From CAZKCK01 sp964552325 (GTDB taxonomy: Bacteria > Bacteroidota > Bacteroidia > Bacteroidales > TTA-H9), in assembly GCA_964552325.1 (NCBI GenBank), contig CAZKHA010000083.1:1-14660 (forward strand): a stretch of DNA of 14,660 nt, given 5' to 3'. A program made the translations under genes and the position numbers. Positions 1 through 7,717 of the stretch are shown here, in pieces. How positions within the stretch are numbered: the stretch's first letter is position 1; each line of letters opens with the position of its first letter. Under the pieces are notes generated by a model that ran no database searches, was not told the origin of the DNA, and was given only the letters and a program-made list of their open reading frames with translations.

Positions 1-512
1 AGCTAAAACCGGAGTTTACATTGAGTAAATGAGGATTTTAGCAAAGGAGCATAACAATGAAGATTGGATTTTTAGAAGTTCCCTATAATTATAACTGACA
101 ATATGTTTCATCGAGTACAGCTTGTATAAACAATTGATAAAATGCTAATTAAGTGACTATTTTGATTCAAAAATTGTAGTTGTTCGGTTTTTTGCATCAT
201 TCACCTAAACTAAACCCCTCAGGCAGGTGGATTTGCTGGTTTATTTACCCTTTTGCCTGAACTTAATGACAAGCTGTATGTTTTCGAGTTCTTGTTTTTC
301 CGTCAGCTATTACTTGATTTGCGCCAAGATGACACTGGGTGGAGGAATGTTTTACTGAAAGCATCTTTTTTGCAAAACAATCAGTGGATTAAGTTATTAG
401 TCAATTTAGTGGGCTACAAACACTGCAACCATTGCATAAGCTCTTCGTTTGAAATGCTACGAACAACGTCAAGATAGGTTTTTCCTTTTTCGGTTTAATG
501 AAAAGATTTAGT
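1..512. other. Left-edge region without a convincing gene
   Basis: No open frame here looks like a real protein. At the very edge, frame 2 reads eight codons to a TAA at 26-28, which could be the 3' end of a gene lying to the left, but this is too short to judge. A purine-rich AAAGGAG (43-49) stands 7 bases before an ATG at 57 that opens only a 13-residue peptide ending at 98. An imperfect hairpin pairs TCAGGCA (219-225) with TGCCTGA (254-260). On the minus strand, 494 down to 414 gives a stop-to-stop stretch of 26 codons ending ...EELMQWLQCL. It reads like a protein C-terminus and may be a gene relic, but I cannot assign a family. The plus-strand 74-codon frame at 253-477 starts with TTG, has no recognisable domain, and is not called. 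Confidence 0.5.
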
Positions 513-520
513 TACATTTG
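513..520 (+). promoter_or_regulatory. Bacteroidota-type -7 box upstream of the giant secreted protein
   Basis: TACATTTG matches the Bacteroidota -7 consensus TAnnTTTG in full and is followed by C. It lies 72 bases before the proposed ATG at 592, giving a leader of about 65 bases. The -33 TTG element is not clear; only T-rich sequence lies at the expected distance. The role is inferred from consensus and position. Confidence 0.5.
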
Positions 521-591
521 CGCGCTGAGCCTGACCTATTAAATAATTCCAAATCCATTTCGGTGGTATTTATCACACAAATTGTTAATTG

Positions 592-3500
592 ATGAAAAAC
601 ATCACAACTTTTTTGTTTTTTGTTGTATTCATATTTTTTGCAGCAACATTACACGCACAAGACATTCCTGTAAAGCCAAAGACCGTTATCACGGGTGAGT
701 TTGTTGGCATCAGCCAACCTTTAATTGACATCCCTCCAATGTCAAAAGAAGACTATCTGCTAATGGAGGCCAAAGCCATAAAAAAAGGCAAGAACACCAA
801 ATGGACTCCTCCGTCATATGATTTTGCGGCAACCGCCTTGCCAAAAGGGCCGGATGAGGTATGGCAAAAAACCAATGGAGCCAAATCAGCTGGAAGCAGG
901 GCGCCTCTGCAAAATTTCGAGGGTCAATCATCGCCTTATTACCCACCTGACTGCAATGGCACAGCAGGGCCAAACCATTATATGCAAACGGTTAACACTA
1001 CCTATGCCATCTACAGCAAAACGGGTACTTTGCTTGCGGGGCCTACCAATATGAACCTGCTTTTTGGAAGCGTAACCGGTGCAACCAGCAACGATGGCGA
1101 CCCGCTTATTTTATATGATGAGCAAGCCAACAGGTGGGTAGCCGTAGAGTTTTCGGTAAGCGGAACCAACGACTATATGCTTGTTGCAGTTTCAACCACC
1201 AACGATCCTACTGGAACATGGTATCAATACTCGTTTGATGTGGTGGATATGCCTGATTATGAAAAGATGGCCGTTTGGCGCGACGGTTACTATATGGGAA
1301 CCAATACCCAGCCTACCACAGGAAACGATATTTATGTTTTTGAGCGCGACCAGATGCTAGTTGGAGGTGTAGCCCGCATGGTAGCCTTCGACAATCCCTA
1401 CAGGCCTGGCACAGGCGTAGTGGTGGTTCCACCGGTTGACAACGATGGACCCGCAGCACCCGCTGGCACACCTGGCACGTTTATCGCCTTTAACGATGAT
1501 GGCATTGGCGGTGGTGCTGATGAGCTTTGGCTCTATGAACTGGATGTGGACTGGGCCAATACGGCCAACTCCAGCTTTAACCGCACCCAACAATTAGCCG
1601 TAACTCCTTTTGATAGTCAGTTCTCGAATGGCTGGGACAACCTCCCTCAGCCAGGCACTACCATGAAGTTATGCGCCATTTCAACGGTAATTATGAATGT
1701 ACCCCAGTACCGCAATTTCGGAACTCATGAATCTATTGTTTGCTGCCATACCGTTGACGTGGATGGCACCGACCATGCTGGGGTACGTTGGTATGAACTA
1801 AGGCGAACACCACCAGCCACAACTTGGACCATTCGCCAGCAAGGCACGTATGCTCCCGACAACCATTCGCGGTGGATGGGTGCTATTTCGATGAACGGTT
1901 CGGGTAAAATTGCCGTGGGTTACTCCCTCACAAGCAGTACCGAATACCCCGGCATACGCTATGCTGGGCAATCTTCGGCAGGATATACCAGTGCTTCGGG
2001 CATTTTGGATGTGCCCGAGACTATTGCGCTTACTGGAACTAATTTTCAATTTACTTACAACCGCTGGGGAGATTATGCCAGCATGGCCGTTGACCCTGTT
2101 GATGATCAAACATTTTGGTTTACAACACAGTATATTGGTGCTTCGGAAGCACGAAAAACCAAGATCATTTCATTTAACATTGGCGACAACCCCTTGGTTA
2201 CTACCCTGCCCGCTACTTCCATCAATGGCACAACAGCTACCCTAAATGGAACAGTTAACCCCAATGGATTGGCTACAACCTATTATTTTCAGTGGGGCAC
2301 AACAACAGCTTATGGCAGCAATACCACAGTAACTTCAGCAGGATCGGGCAGTTCAGCAGCATCGGTAACTGCAAATTTAACGGGGCTCACCCTAAATACA
2401 ACGTATAACTTTAGAATTGTAGCTACCAACAGCGATGGAACATCTTATGGCAGCAACCTTACCTTTATTGCTGGCGGAGCCACACTTACGACCACTGCAG
2501 CCTCTGCTATTACGTTGACCTCGGCCACATCGGGTGGAAACATAACGGCGGATGGCGGTTCAGCCATTACAGCACGCGGGGTTTGTTGGGCTACCACAAC
2601 CAACCCTACCATTGCCAACAACCATACAACGGATGGATCTGGCATTGGCACCTTTACCAGCACCATCACGGGATTAACTTCAAGCACCCAATACTATGTT
2701 AGGGCTTATGCCACCAATGCTTATGGAACCTTTTATGGCGAGAATCGCACATTTACAACGCTATGTGGAATCTACAGCCTACCTTTTTCACAAACCTTTG
2801 ACAACACTGCTATCCCAACTTGCTGGACACAACTCGACAATCAAGGCAATGGGCAGATATGGCAATTCGGTACTATTACCGGTCAATCGCCCAATCCAGC
2901 ATTAACCGGAAACTACGCCTACTTAAACAGCGATGCGTATGGCAGCGGAAACAGTCAAAATGCTGACCTGATAACACCAACGCTCGATCTATCACTTTTT
3001 ACAAACGTTACGCTTCAATTCAATCACTATTTTAAAAGCTATTCGGGTTCATCGGGTACGCTATCTTACAGCATTAACAATGGATCTACATGGACAAGCA
3101 TTTCCACCTTTACAACAACTTCCGCCACCAATCCGGTAGCTTTCAGTCAAGTAATTGCTGCAGTGGCAGGTCAATCCAATGTAAAATTCAAATGGAACTA
3201 TATTGGAACCTATGGATATTATTGGGGTATTGATAATATCAGCATTACGGGCACTTCGGCAAGCATTCCGGTAGTTACCACTACGGCTGCCAGTGCTATT
3301 GCCTCAACCACGGCTACTTCAGGCGGAAATGTAACCTCGGCAGGGTCAACTGCAGTTTCGGCAAGAGGAGTTTGTTGGAGCACAACTGTTAACCCTACAA
3401 TTGCAGGAAACCGTACCACCGATGGCTCAGGAACCGGAACTTTCGTGAGCTCCCTTACCGGGCTTACTGCCAACACCACTTATCATATCAGGGCTTATGC

Positions 3501-6255
3501 CACCAATACTTCGGGCACAGCTTATGGCGATGACCTTACCTTTACCACTTCTGGCGCTGCTGTTGTAACTACCACCACAGCTACTTCCATTACGCAAACC
3601 TCGGCAAGCTCGGGCGGAAATGTAACTTCCGATGGAGGTTCAGCCGTAACGGCCAGAGGCGTATGCTGGGCAACCACTGCCAACCCAACACTTGCCAACA
3701 GTTTCACAACCAATGGCACGGGAACTGGAACCTTTACAAGCGCCATCACTGGGCTTTCCGCAAGTACCGTGTATTATTACAGAGCCTATGCCACCAATGC
3801 CAATGGCACATTTTACGGAAGCAATTTAACGTTTACTACAGGTTGCGGAGGAATTAACAGTTTCCCTTGGAATGAAGGTTTTGAGAATGCCGGGGCAATT
3901 CCAGCATGCTGGACCCAGGAACAAATCAATAGCTCTGGAGTTAATTGGGTTTTTATCACAGGGAATGGCTCTGGATATCCATCAACCGCTCATGGAGGCA
4001 CTTATGACGCATGCTTAAAAGATGCAACCTCCACCGACAACAAGACCAGGCTTATTACCCCTGTGCTTAACCTCTCAGCATTACCCAGCCCACAGCTAAA
4101 ATTTTGGCATACACAAGCTTTCTGGTCACCCGACCAAGACATCTTAACCGTTTATTACCGCACCTCAGCCGCAGGGACCTGGACTCAATTAGCAACATAC
4201 ACCACAAGTGTAACAACTTGGACTGAACAAACCCTTAGTTTGCCCAGCCCTTCGGCTGACTATTACATTTGTTTTGAAGGCAATGCAAAATATGGAAGAG
4301 GTGTGTGCGTGGATGATGTTTCCGTTTCTACCTCATGTGCAAGCATAGTTCCGGTAAGCGTAAGCCTTAGCCCGAGCGCAACTTCCGTTTGTGCCGGAAC
4401 CTCCGTTACATTTACCGCCACACCCACCAACGGTGGCACAACGCCTGCATATCAGTGGAAAGTGAATGGCGGAAACGTTGGGACCAACAGTGCAACATAT
4501 TCTTACGCACCTACCAACAACGATGTGGTGAGCTGTGTGCTAACATCCAATGCAAGTTGTGTGAACGGCAATCCGGCTACTTCTAGCCCTATCACCATGA
4601 CCGTGAACCCCATTTTGCCCGTCAGCATTTCGGCCTCGCCCTCGGCAAACAACGTCTGTGCCGGGACCAGCGTAAGCTTCACCGCCTCACCCACCAATGG
4701 AGGAACCACACCCGCCTACCAATGGAAAGTGAATGGAGGCAATGTTGGCACAAACAGCGCAACCTATGCCTATGCGCCCACACAAGGCGATGTGGTTACC
4801 TGCGTATTGATTTCCAATGCAAGCTGCATCAGCGGAAATCCAGCCACATCCAGCCCGATTACCATGACCGTGAACCCGGTAGTACCCGTTAGCATAGCGG
4901 CATCACCTTCGGCCAACAATGTTTGCGCCGGAACTTCGGTAAGTTTTACAGCCACGCCCACCAATGGTGGCACAACGCCTGCATATCAGTGGAAAGTGAA
5001 TGGCGGAAATGTTGGGACCAACAGTGCAACATATTCTTACGCACCTACCAACAACGATGTGGTGAGCTGTGTGCTAACATCCAATGCAAGTTGTGTGAGC
5101 GGCAATCCGGCTACCTCTAGCCCTATCACCATGACCGTGAACCCGGTAGTACCCGTTAGCATAGCGGCATCACCCTCTGCCAACAATGTTTGCGCCGGAA
5201 CTTCGGTAAGCTTTACGGCCACACCCACCAATGGAGGCACAACACCCAGTTACCAATGGAAGGTAAATGGAAGCGATGCTGGGGCAAATAGCGCAAGTCA
5301 CACCTACATACCTACCAACAACGATGTGGTGACCTGCATATTAACCTCTAATGCTGTTTGCGTTAGTGGCAATCCGGCAACTTCAGGTCCTGTTACCATG
5401 GTTGTAAATCCACTATTGCCGGTGAGCCTTTCCATTGCAGCATCTGCCAATCCTGTAGTTTCAGGAACATTGGTTACGTTTACTGCAAGCCCGATAAATG
5501 GAGGAACTTCACCGGTTTATCAATGGAAGCTTAATGGCAACAATGCGGGCACCAATGCCGCTGAGTATTCCTATATCCCATCAAATGGAGATGAAATAAG
5601 CTGCGAGATAACCTCAAGTATAGAATGTTCAACCGGCAATCCGGCCAGTTCCGCCCCAGTCACCATGACGGTAACTTCGGCTTCAACAGCTTTAAGCATA
5701 ACCGTATTGGTAGAAGGCTTATTTAATGGCAGCGAACTCAACAAATCGCAGGGCAGTACGGGAGACCAGTTTTCGGAGGACACATCGGATGAAGTGCTAA
5801 TTGAGCTTCATTCTGCTTCAGCACCCTACGCCTTGGTTGGTAGCCCCATCGTTGGGAATTTAAGAACCAATGGACAGGTAGAGGTAAGCGTTCCAGGGGT
5901 TTACAATGGCAGCTATTATTTGGTATTCAAACACCGTAATAGTCTTGAGACCTGGTCAAACCTACCTCTGGTCTTCGGCTCAGGCACGCTTAGCTATGAT
6001 TTCACCGATTTTAAGACCCGTGCCTATGGCGAAAACTTAAAACTAGTTTCGGGCAAGTATGTGGTTTATTCGGGAGATATCAATCAAGATGGAGTAATTA
6101 ATAACCTTGATATGACTGCAATAAAAGATGAAGCTACAAGCTTTACCAAGGGTTATATTCCGGAAGATGTGAATGGTGATGGCACTGTGGACGCCCTCGA
6201 TTTAATTATTACCGACAATAATGCCTCTTATGAAGCAATGGTTCTAAAGCCTTAA
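592..6255 (+). CDS. Giant secreted mosaic adhesin-like protein (FN3-like, choice-of-anchor J, Ig-like repeats, dockerin-like C-terminus)
   Basis: The protein has 1887 residues. I place the start at ATG 592; a TTG just before it is in frame but less likely. A signal peptide ends near ATLHAQ (residue 23). Residues about 107-534 form a conserved beta-rich domain (GPNHYMQTVN, GDPLILYDEQANRWV, DYEKMAVW) found in many Bacteroidota secreted proteins; its function is not known to me. FN3-like modules follow at about 535-723, then a choice-of-anchor J/MAM-like domain (724-890), two FN3-like modules (891-1083; signature ARGVCW and YRAYATN), a second choice-of-anchor J domain (1084-1252) and five 89-residue Ig-like repeats (1254-1698). 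The last 190 residues end in two calcium-loop-like motifs, DINQDGVINNLD (from D1829) and DVNGDGTVDALD (from D1859), resembling dockerin or thrombospondin-type loops. There is no type A T9SS sorting domain. Likely a surface or extracellular binding protein; ligand unknown. It is monocistronic, with its own promoter and terminator. Confidence 0.9.
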   Translation: MKNITTFLFFVVFIFFAATLHAQDIPVKPKTVITGEFVGISQPLIDIPPMSKEDYLLMEAKAIKKGKNTKWTPPSYDFAATALPKGPDEVWQKTNGAKSAGSRAPLQNFEGQSSPYYPPDCNGTAGPNHYMQTVNTTYAIYSKTGTLLAGPTNMNLLFGSVTGATSNDGDPLILYDEQANRWVAVEFSVSGTNDYMLVAVSTTNDPTGTWYQYSFDVVDMPDYEKMAVWRDGYYMGTNTQPTTGNDIYVFERDQMLVGGVARMVAFDNPYRPGTGVVVVPPVDNDGPAAPAGTPGTFIAFNDDGIGGGADELWLYELDVDWANTANSSFNRTQQLAVTPFDSQFSNGWDNLPQPGTTMKLCAISTVIMNVPQYRNFGTHESIVCCHTVDVDGTDHAGVRWYELRRTPPATTWTIRQQGTYAPDNHSRWMGAISMNGSGKIAVGYSLTSSTEYPGIRYAGQSSAGYTSASGILDVPETIALTGTNFQFTYNRWGDYASMAVDPVDDQTFWFTTQYIGASEARKTKIISFNIGDNPLVTTLPATSINGTTATLNGTVNPNGLATTYYFQWGTTTAYGSNTTVTSAGSGSSAASVTANLTGLTLNTTYNFRIVATNSDGTSYGSNLTFIAGGATLTTTAASAITLTSATSGGNITADGGSAITARGVCWATTTNPTIANNHTTDGSGIGTFTSTITGLTSSTQYYVRAYATNAYGTFYGENRTFTTLCGIYSLPFSQTFDNTAIPTCWTQLDNQGNGQIWQFGTITGQSPNPALTGNYAYLNSDAYGSGNSQNADLITPTLDLSLFTNVTLQFNHYFKSYSGSSGTLSYSINNGSTWTSISTFTTTSATNPVAFSQVIAAVAGQSNVKFKWNYIGTYGYYWGIDNISITGTSASIPVVTTTAASAIASTTATSGGNVTSAGSTAVSARGVCWSTTVNPTIAGNRTTDGSGTGTFVSSLTGLTANTTYHIRAYATNTSGTAYGDDLTFTTSGAAVVTTTTATSITQTSASSGGNVTSDGGSAVTARGVCWATTANPTLANSFTTNGTGTGTFTSAITGLSASTVYYYRAYATNANGTFYGSNLTFTTGCGGINSFPWNEGFENAGAIPACWTQEQINSSGVNWVFITGNGSGYPSTAHGGTYDACLKDATSTDNKTRLITPVLNLSALPSPQLKFWHTQAFWSPDQDILTVYYRTSAAGTWTQLATYTTSVTTWTEQTLSLPSPSADYYICFEGNAKYGRGVCVDDVSVSTSCASIVPVSVSLSPSATSVCAGTSVTFTATPTNGGTTPAYQWKVNGGNVGTNSATYSYAPTNNDVVSCVLTSNASCVNGNPATSSPITMTVNPILPVSISASPSANNVCAGTSVSFTASPTNGGTTPAYQWKVNGGNVGTNSATYAYAPTQGDVVTCVLISNASCISGNPATSSPITMTVNPVVPVSIAASPSANNVCAGTSVSFTATPTNGGTTPAYQWKVNGGNVGTNSATYSYAPTNNDVVSCVLTSNASCVSGNPATSSPITMTVNPVVPVSIAASPSANNVCAGTSVSFTATPTNGGTTPSYQWKVNGSDAGANSASHTYIPTNNDVVTCILTSNAVCVSGNPATSGPVTMVVNPLLPVSLSIAASANPVVSGTLVTFTASPINGGTSPVYQWKLNGNNAGTNAAEYSYIPSNGDEISCEITSSIECSTGNPASSAPVTMTVTSASTALSITVLVEGLFNGSELNKSQGSTGDQFSEDTSDEVLIELHSASAPYALVGSPIVGNLRTNGQVEVSVPGVYNGSYYLVFKHRNSLETWSNLPLVFGSGTLSYDFTDFKTRAYGENLKLVSGKYVVYSGDINQDGVINNLDMTAIKDEATSFTKGYIPEDVNGDGTVDALDLIITDNNASYEAMVLKP
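4351..5685 (+). repeat. Five tandem 267-bp repeats encoding Ig-like domains
   Basis: Units begin at 4351, 4618, 4885, 5152 and 5419, exactly 267 bp (89 codons) apart. Each encodes a PKD/Ig-like module with the core YQWKVNG and the ending NPATSSPITMTVNP. Units 1-4 carry three Cys each (the first in VCAGTS, then two in the VxCxLxSNAxC region). Unit 5 is the most diverged and has lost the first Cys. Nucleotide identity is uneven. The 3' part of unit 1 (from 4432) and of unit 3 (from 4966) differ at only about three bases in roughly 175. The 5' parts of units 3 and 4 are also nearly identical. This points to recent exchange between units. Confidence 0.93.
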
Positions 6256-6276
6256 GCACATACATACTACAACCAG

Positions 6277-6309
6277 AAAAGCCTTGTACATAGTTGCAAG
6301 GCTTTTTTG
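6277..6309 (+). terminator. Rho-independent terminator of the giant secreted-protein gene
   Basis: The 10-bp stem AAAAGCCTTG / CAAGGCTTTT (6277-6286 and 6297-6306) has a 10-base loop and runs into six T residues, 21 bases after the stop codon. The A-rich left flank means it could also work from the opposite strand. Its first 32 bases recur exactly at 7525. Confidence 0.88.
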
Positions 6310-6728
6310 TTATGAGTTTGCTTACTTATCCCAACTCTGACTTGGTAATAGGTTGAAATTAGTGGCCTAAAAGACTGTTGACATGGTATTACAGCAAACT
6401 GCTTAGGCCTATTTTACAAATCATAACGAAATCTAATGTGTTTATAATTGGGGTAAATGCCACCAATTCTTACAGCATAAACAATAAGCTTTTCTTGAGC
6501 CTGCTATTTTTCTCAATCGAACAATCTTACAAAAATGAACAAAATTACTGGTGAAGAAAAGCCGTAATAAAGATAATGGTAACTGCTGTTATGGTAGGCC
6601 AGCAAACGACCAGCAAAATGAGGTAACGCAGTGCTATAAAAAACTTTGGGACCAGGAACCTATTAAACTTCCTCTGTAAAAAATAGCTTGAGAAAACGTT
6701 CTGGGCTTTTACCTAGTCCGAATTTGAC
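6310..6728. other. Non-coding stretch before the MNT-HEPN module
   Basis: About 420 bases separate the first terminator from the promoter of the nucleotidyltransferase gene. I find no frame with a start codon and a protein-like composition on either strand. One minus-strand stop-to-stop frame (about 6713 to 6555) reads as a hydrophobic stretch of about 54 codons but contains no Met start and looks like a T-rich artefact. No RNA gene is evident. It may be decayed accessory DNA. Confidence 0.45.
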
Positions 6729-6736
6729 TATCTTTA
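6729..6736 (+). promoter_or_regulatory. Probable -7 promoter box for the MNT-HEPN pair
   Basis: TATCTTTA matches TAnnTTTG at all but the last position and lies 18 bases before the ATG at 6755. A T-run at 6707-6710 sits at about the right distance for a weak -33 element. The predicted leader is only about a dozen bases. Inferred from consensus alone. Confidence 0.4.
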
Positions 6737-6754
6737 CGCCAAAATTCAGCTACA

Positions 6755-7075
6755 ATGTTGATTGATAATGCAGCTATAACCGAAATTGCACAACTATTAG
6801 CATCAAACCTGCTTCCTGATAAGATTTTCTTATTCGGGTCATATGCAACAGGCCAAGCTAATGACGATAGTGATATAGACTTATTAATTGTAAAAGACAC
6901 CGTTGAACCTCGTCACACAAGGAGTATTGAGTTTCAGCGTCTTTTAAAAGGTTCAAAACTTCCGATTGATATTTTAGTTTATACAAATGCAGAGTTTGAA
7001 AGAGAAAAATCAATTGACTATTCTTTTTTAAACTCGGCCATCAATGGAGCAAAGCTGCTATATGAGCGCAAATGA
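6755..7075 (+). CDS. MNT-type minimal nucleotidyltransferase (MntA-like antitoxin)
   Basis: The protein has 106 residues, normal for a minimal DNA polymerase beta-fold nucleotidyltransferase. The catalytic signature is intact: GSYATGQANDDSDIDLLIV, with Gly28-Ser29 and metal-binding Asp40 and Asp42, followed by the third expected acidic residue Asp72 in PIDILVY. In characterised MNT-HEPN pairs the nucleotidyltransferase acts as antitoxin by adding AMP to the HEPN partner. This protein is therefore probably a cytoplasmic antitoxin for the gene that overlaps its 3' end. The overlap of 14 bases (7062-7075) indicates translational coupling. The start at 6755 fits the family N-terminus and the promoter box just upstream. 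An orphan nucleotidyltransferase is possible, since the partner is frameshifted. Confidence 0.88.
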   Translation: MLIDNAAITEIAQLLASNLLPDKIFLFGSYATGQANDDSDIDLLIVKDTVEPRHTRSIEFQRLLKGSKLPIDILVYTNAEFEREKSIDYSFLNSAINGAKLLYERK

Positions 7076-7462
7076 ACAACGGTTAAAGGACTGGGTAGAA
7101 AAGGCCGACCACGATCTCGGCACAGCCATTGTAATCCATCAGTATATTTCGGATTATTCTGATACATTGGCCTTTCATTGTCAACAAGCCGTAGAAAAGT
7201 ACATAAAATGCCTTTTGAGAAAAACGCAATTGAATTTAAGCGCAGTCACGATTTAAGATACTTACTTGACCTACTTGATGAAGCCATTCCAATTGAATTT
7301 GAATTATATGATAGCATTATCAAACTCAATGCCTTTAGTGTTGAAATTAGGTATCCAGATGGTAAAATCGAGTTATCTACCGAAGAAAGGAATACAGCTA
7401 TTTCAATAGCAAAAACGTTTCGAGATTTCTTGAAACTACATATAGGCTTCGAATTAGATTGA
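7062..7462 (+). pseudogene. HEPN-domain protein (putative MNT-HEPN toxin), split by a -1 frameshift
   Basis: Two frames together make one HEPN protein (PF05168-like). The first frame, from ATG 7062, gives MSANEQRLKDWVEKADHDL... to CQQAVEKYIKCLLRK and runs off into a stop at 7254. The second frame continues with NAIEFKRSHDLRYLLDLLDEA... SVEIRYPDG and ends at 7462. Joining them at the A-run 7220-7224 rebuilds a normal protein of about 133 residues with the family marks QQAVEKYIK, HDLxYLLDLL and RYPD. One missing A in this run explains the break. As read, only 64 residues would be made from the first frame. A true null mutation, a sequencing or assembly error, or translational slippage on the A-run are all possible; the site is not a canonical X-XXY-YYZ heptamer. 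An R-x5-H string (about residues 121-127 of the rebuilt protein) is present, but I do not claim it as the catalytic HEPN motif. Confidence 0.85.
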
Positions 7463-7524
7463 GCAAAAACGCACTAAGGACGAAGCTATTACCAAGCCTT
7501 AAAACACCTTCTTCCGTCAATAAT

Positions 7525-7557
7525 AAAAGCCTTGTACATAGTTGCAAGGCTTTTTTT
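7525..7557 (+). terminator. Rho-independent terminator after the MNT-HEPN module
   Basis: The stem AAAAGCCTTG / CAAGGCTTTT with the same 10-base loop as at 6277 is followed by seven T residues in total. It lies 62 bases after the HEPN stop. Stem, loop and tail are identical over 32 bases to the terminator of the giant gene, 1248 bases upstream. Confidence 0.88.
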
Positions 7558-7717
7558 ATGGAAAGCCGAGCAGTGGCATTTATACTGCATGAGGCAAACG
7601 GGGATTAAACCCCCTTCTCGCCTTAAGCATTCATTGCACTTAGCCACATGAATGCAAAGAGTTTTCGTATTATTGCAAATGAAATCCTAGCCTCGAATCA
7701 GTATATAGTGCCTTGCC

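Noticed and set aside
57..98. 13-residue peptide behind a purine-rich AAAGGAG
   Set aside because: Bacteroidota rarely depend on such sites, and no promoter or conservation evidence is visible, so coincidence is likely.
253..477. Plus-strand 74-codon frame in the left-edge region
   Set aside because: It starts with TTG, shows no domain or signal, and overlaps a minus-strand stretch whose translation looks more protein-like.
414..494. Minus-strand 26-codon stretch ending EELMQWLQCL, possible C-terminal relic of a gene
   Set aside because: It has no start codon, is bounded by a stop upstream, and is too short to assign. Mentioned only as a possible relic.
4503..5240. Repeated minus-strand frames of about 67 codons opposite the Ig-like repeats
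   Set aside because: They recur only because the sense repeats do, and they have no start context or independent support.
4351..5685. CRISPR-like or minisatellite interpretation of the regular repeats
   Set aside because: The 267-bp units are in frame, encode whole Ig-like domains and have no spacers.
6555..6713. Minus-strand hydrophobic frame of about 54 codons that looks like a single-membrane-span peptide
   Set aside because: It contains no Met or other plausible start and lies in T-rich DNA, where hydrophobic codons arise by chance.
7558..7717. Possible tRNA or small RNA between the second terminator and the membrane-protein gene
   Set aside because: No cloverleaf or stable hairpin could be drawn.
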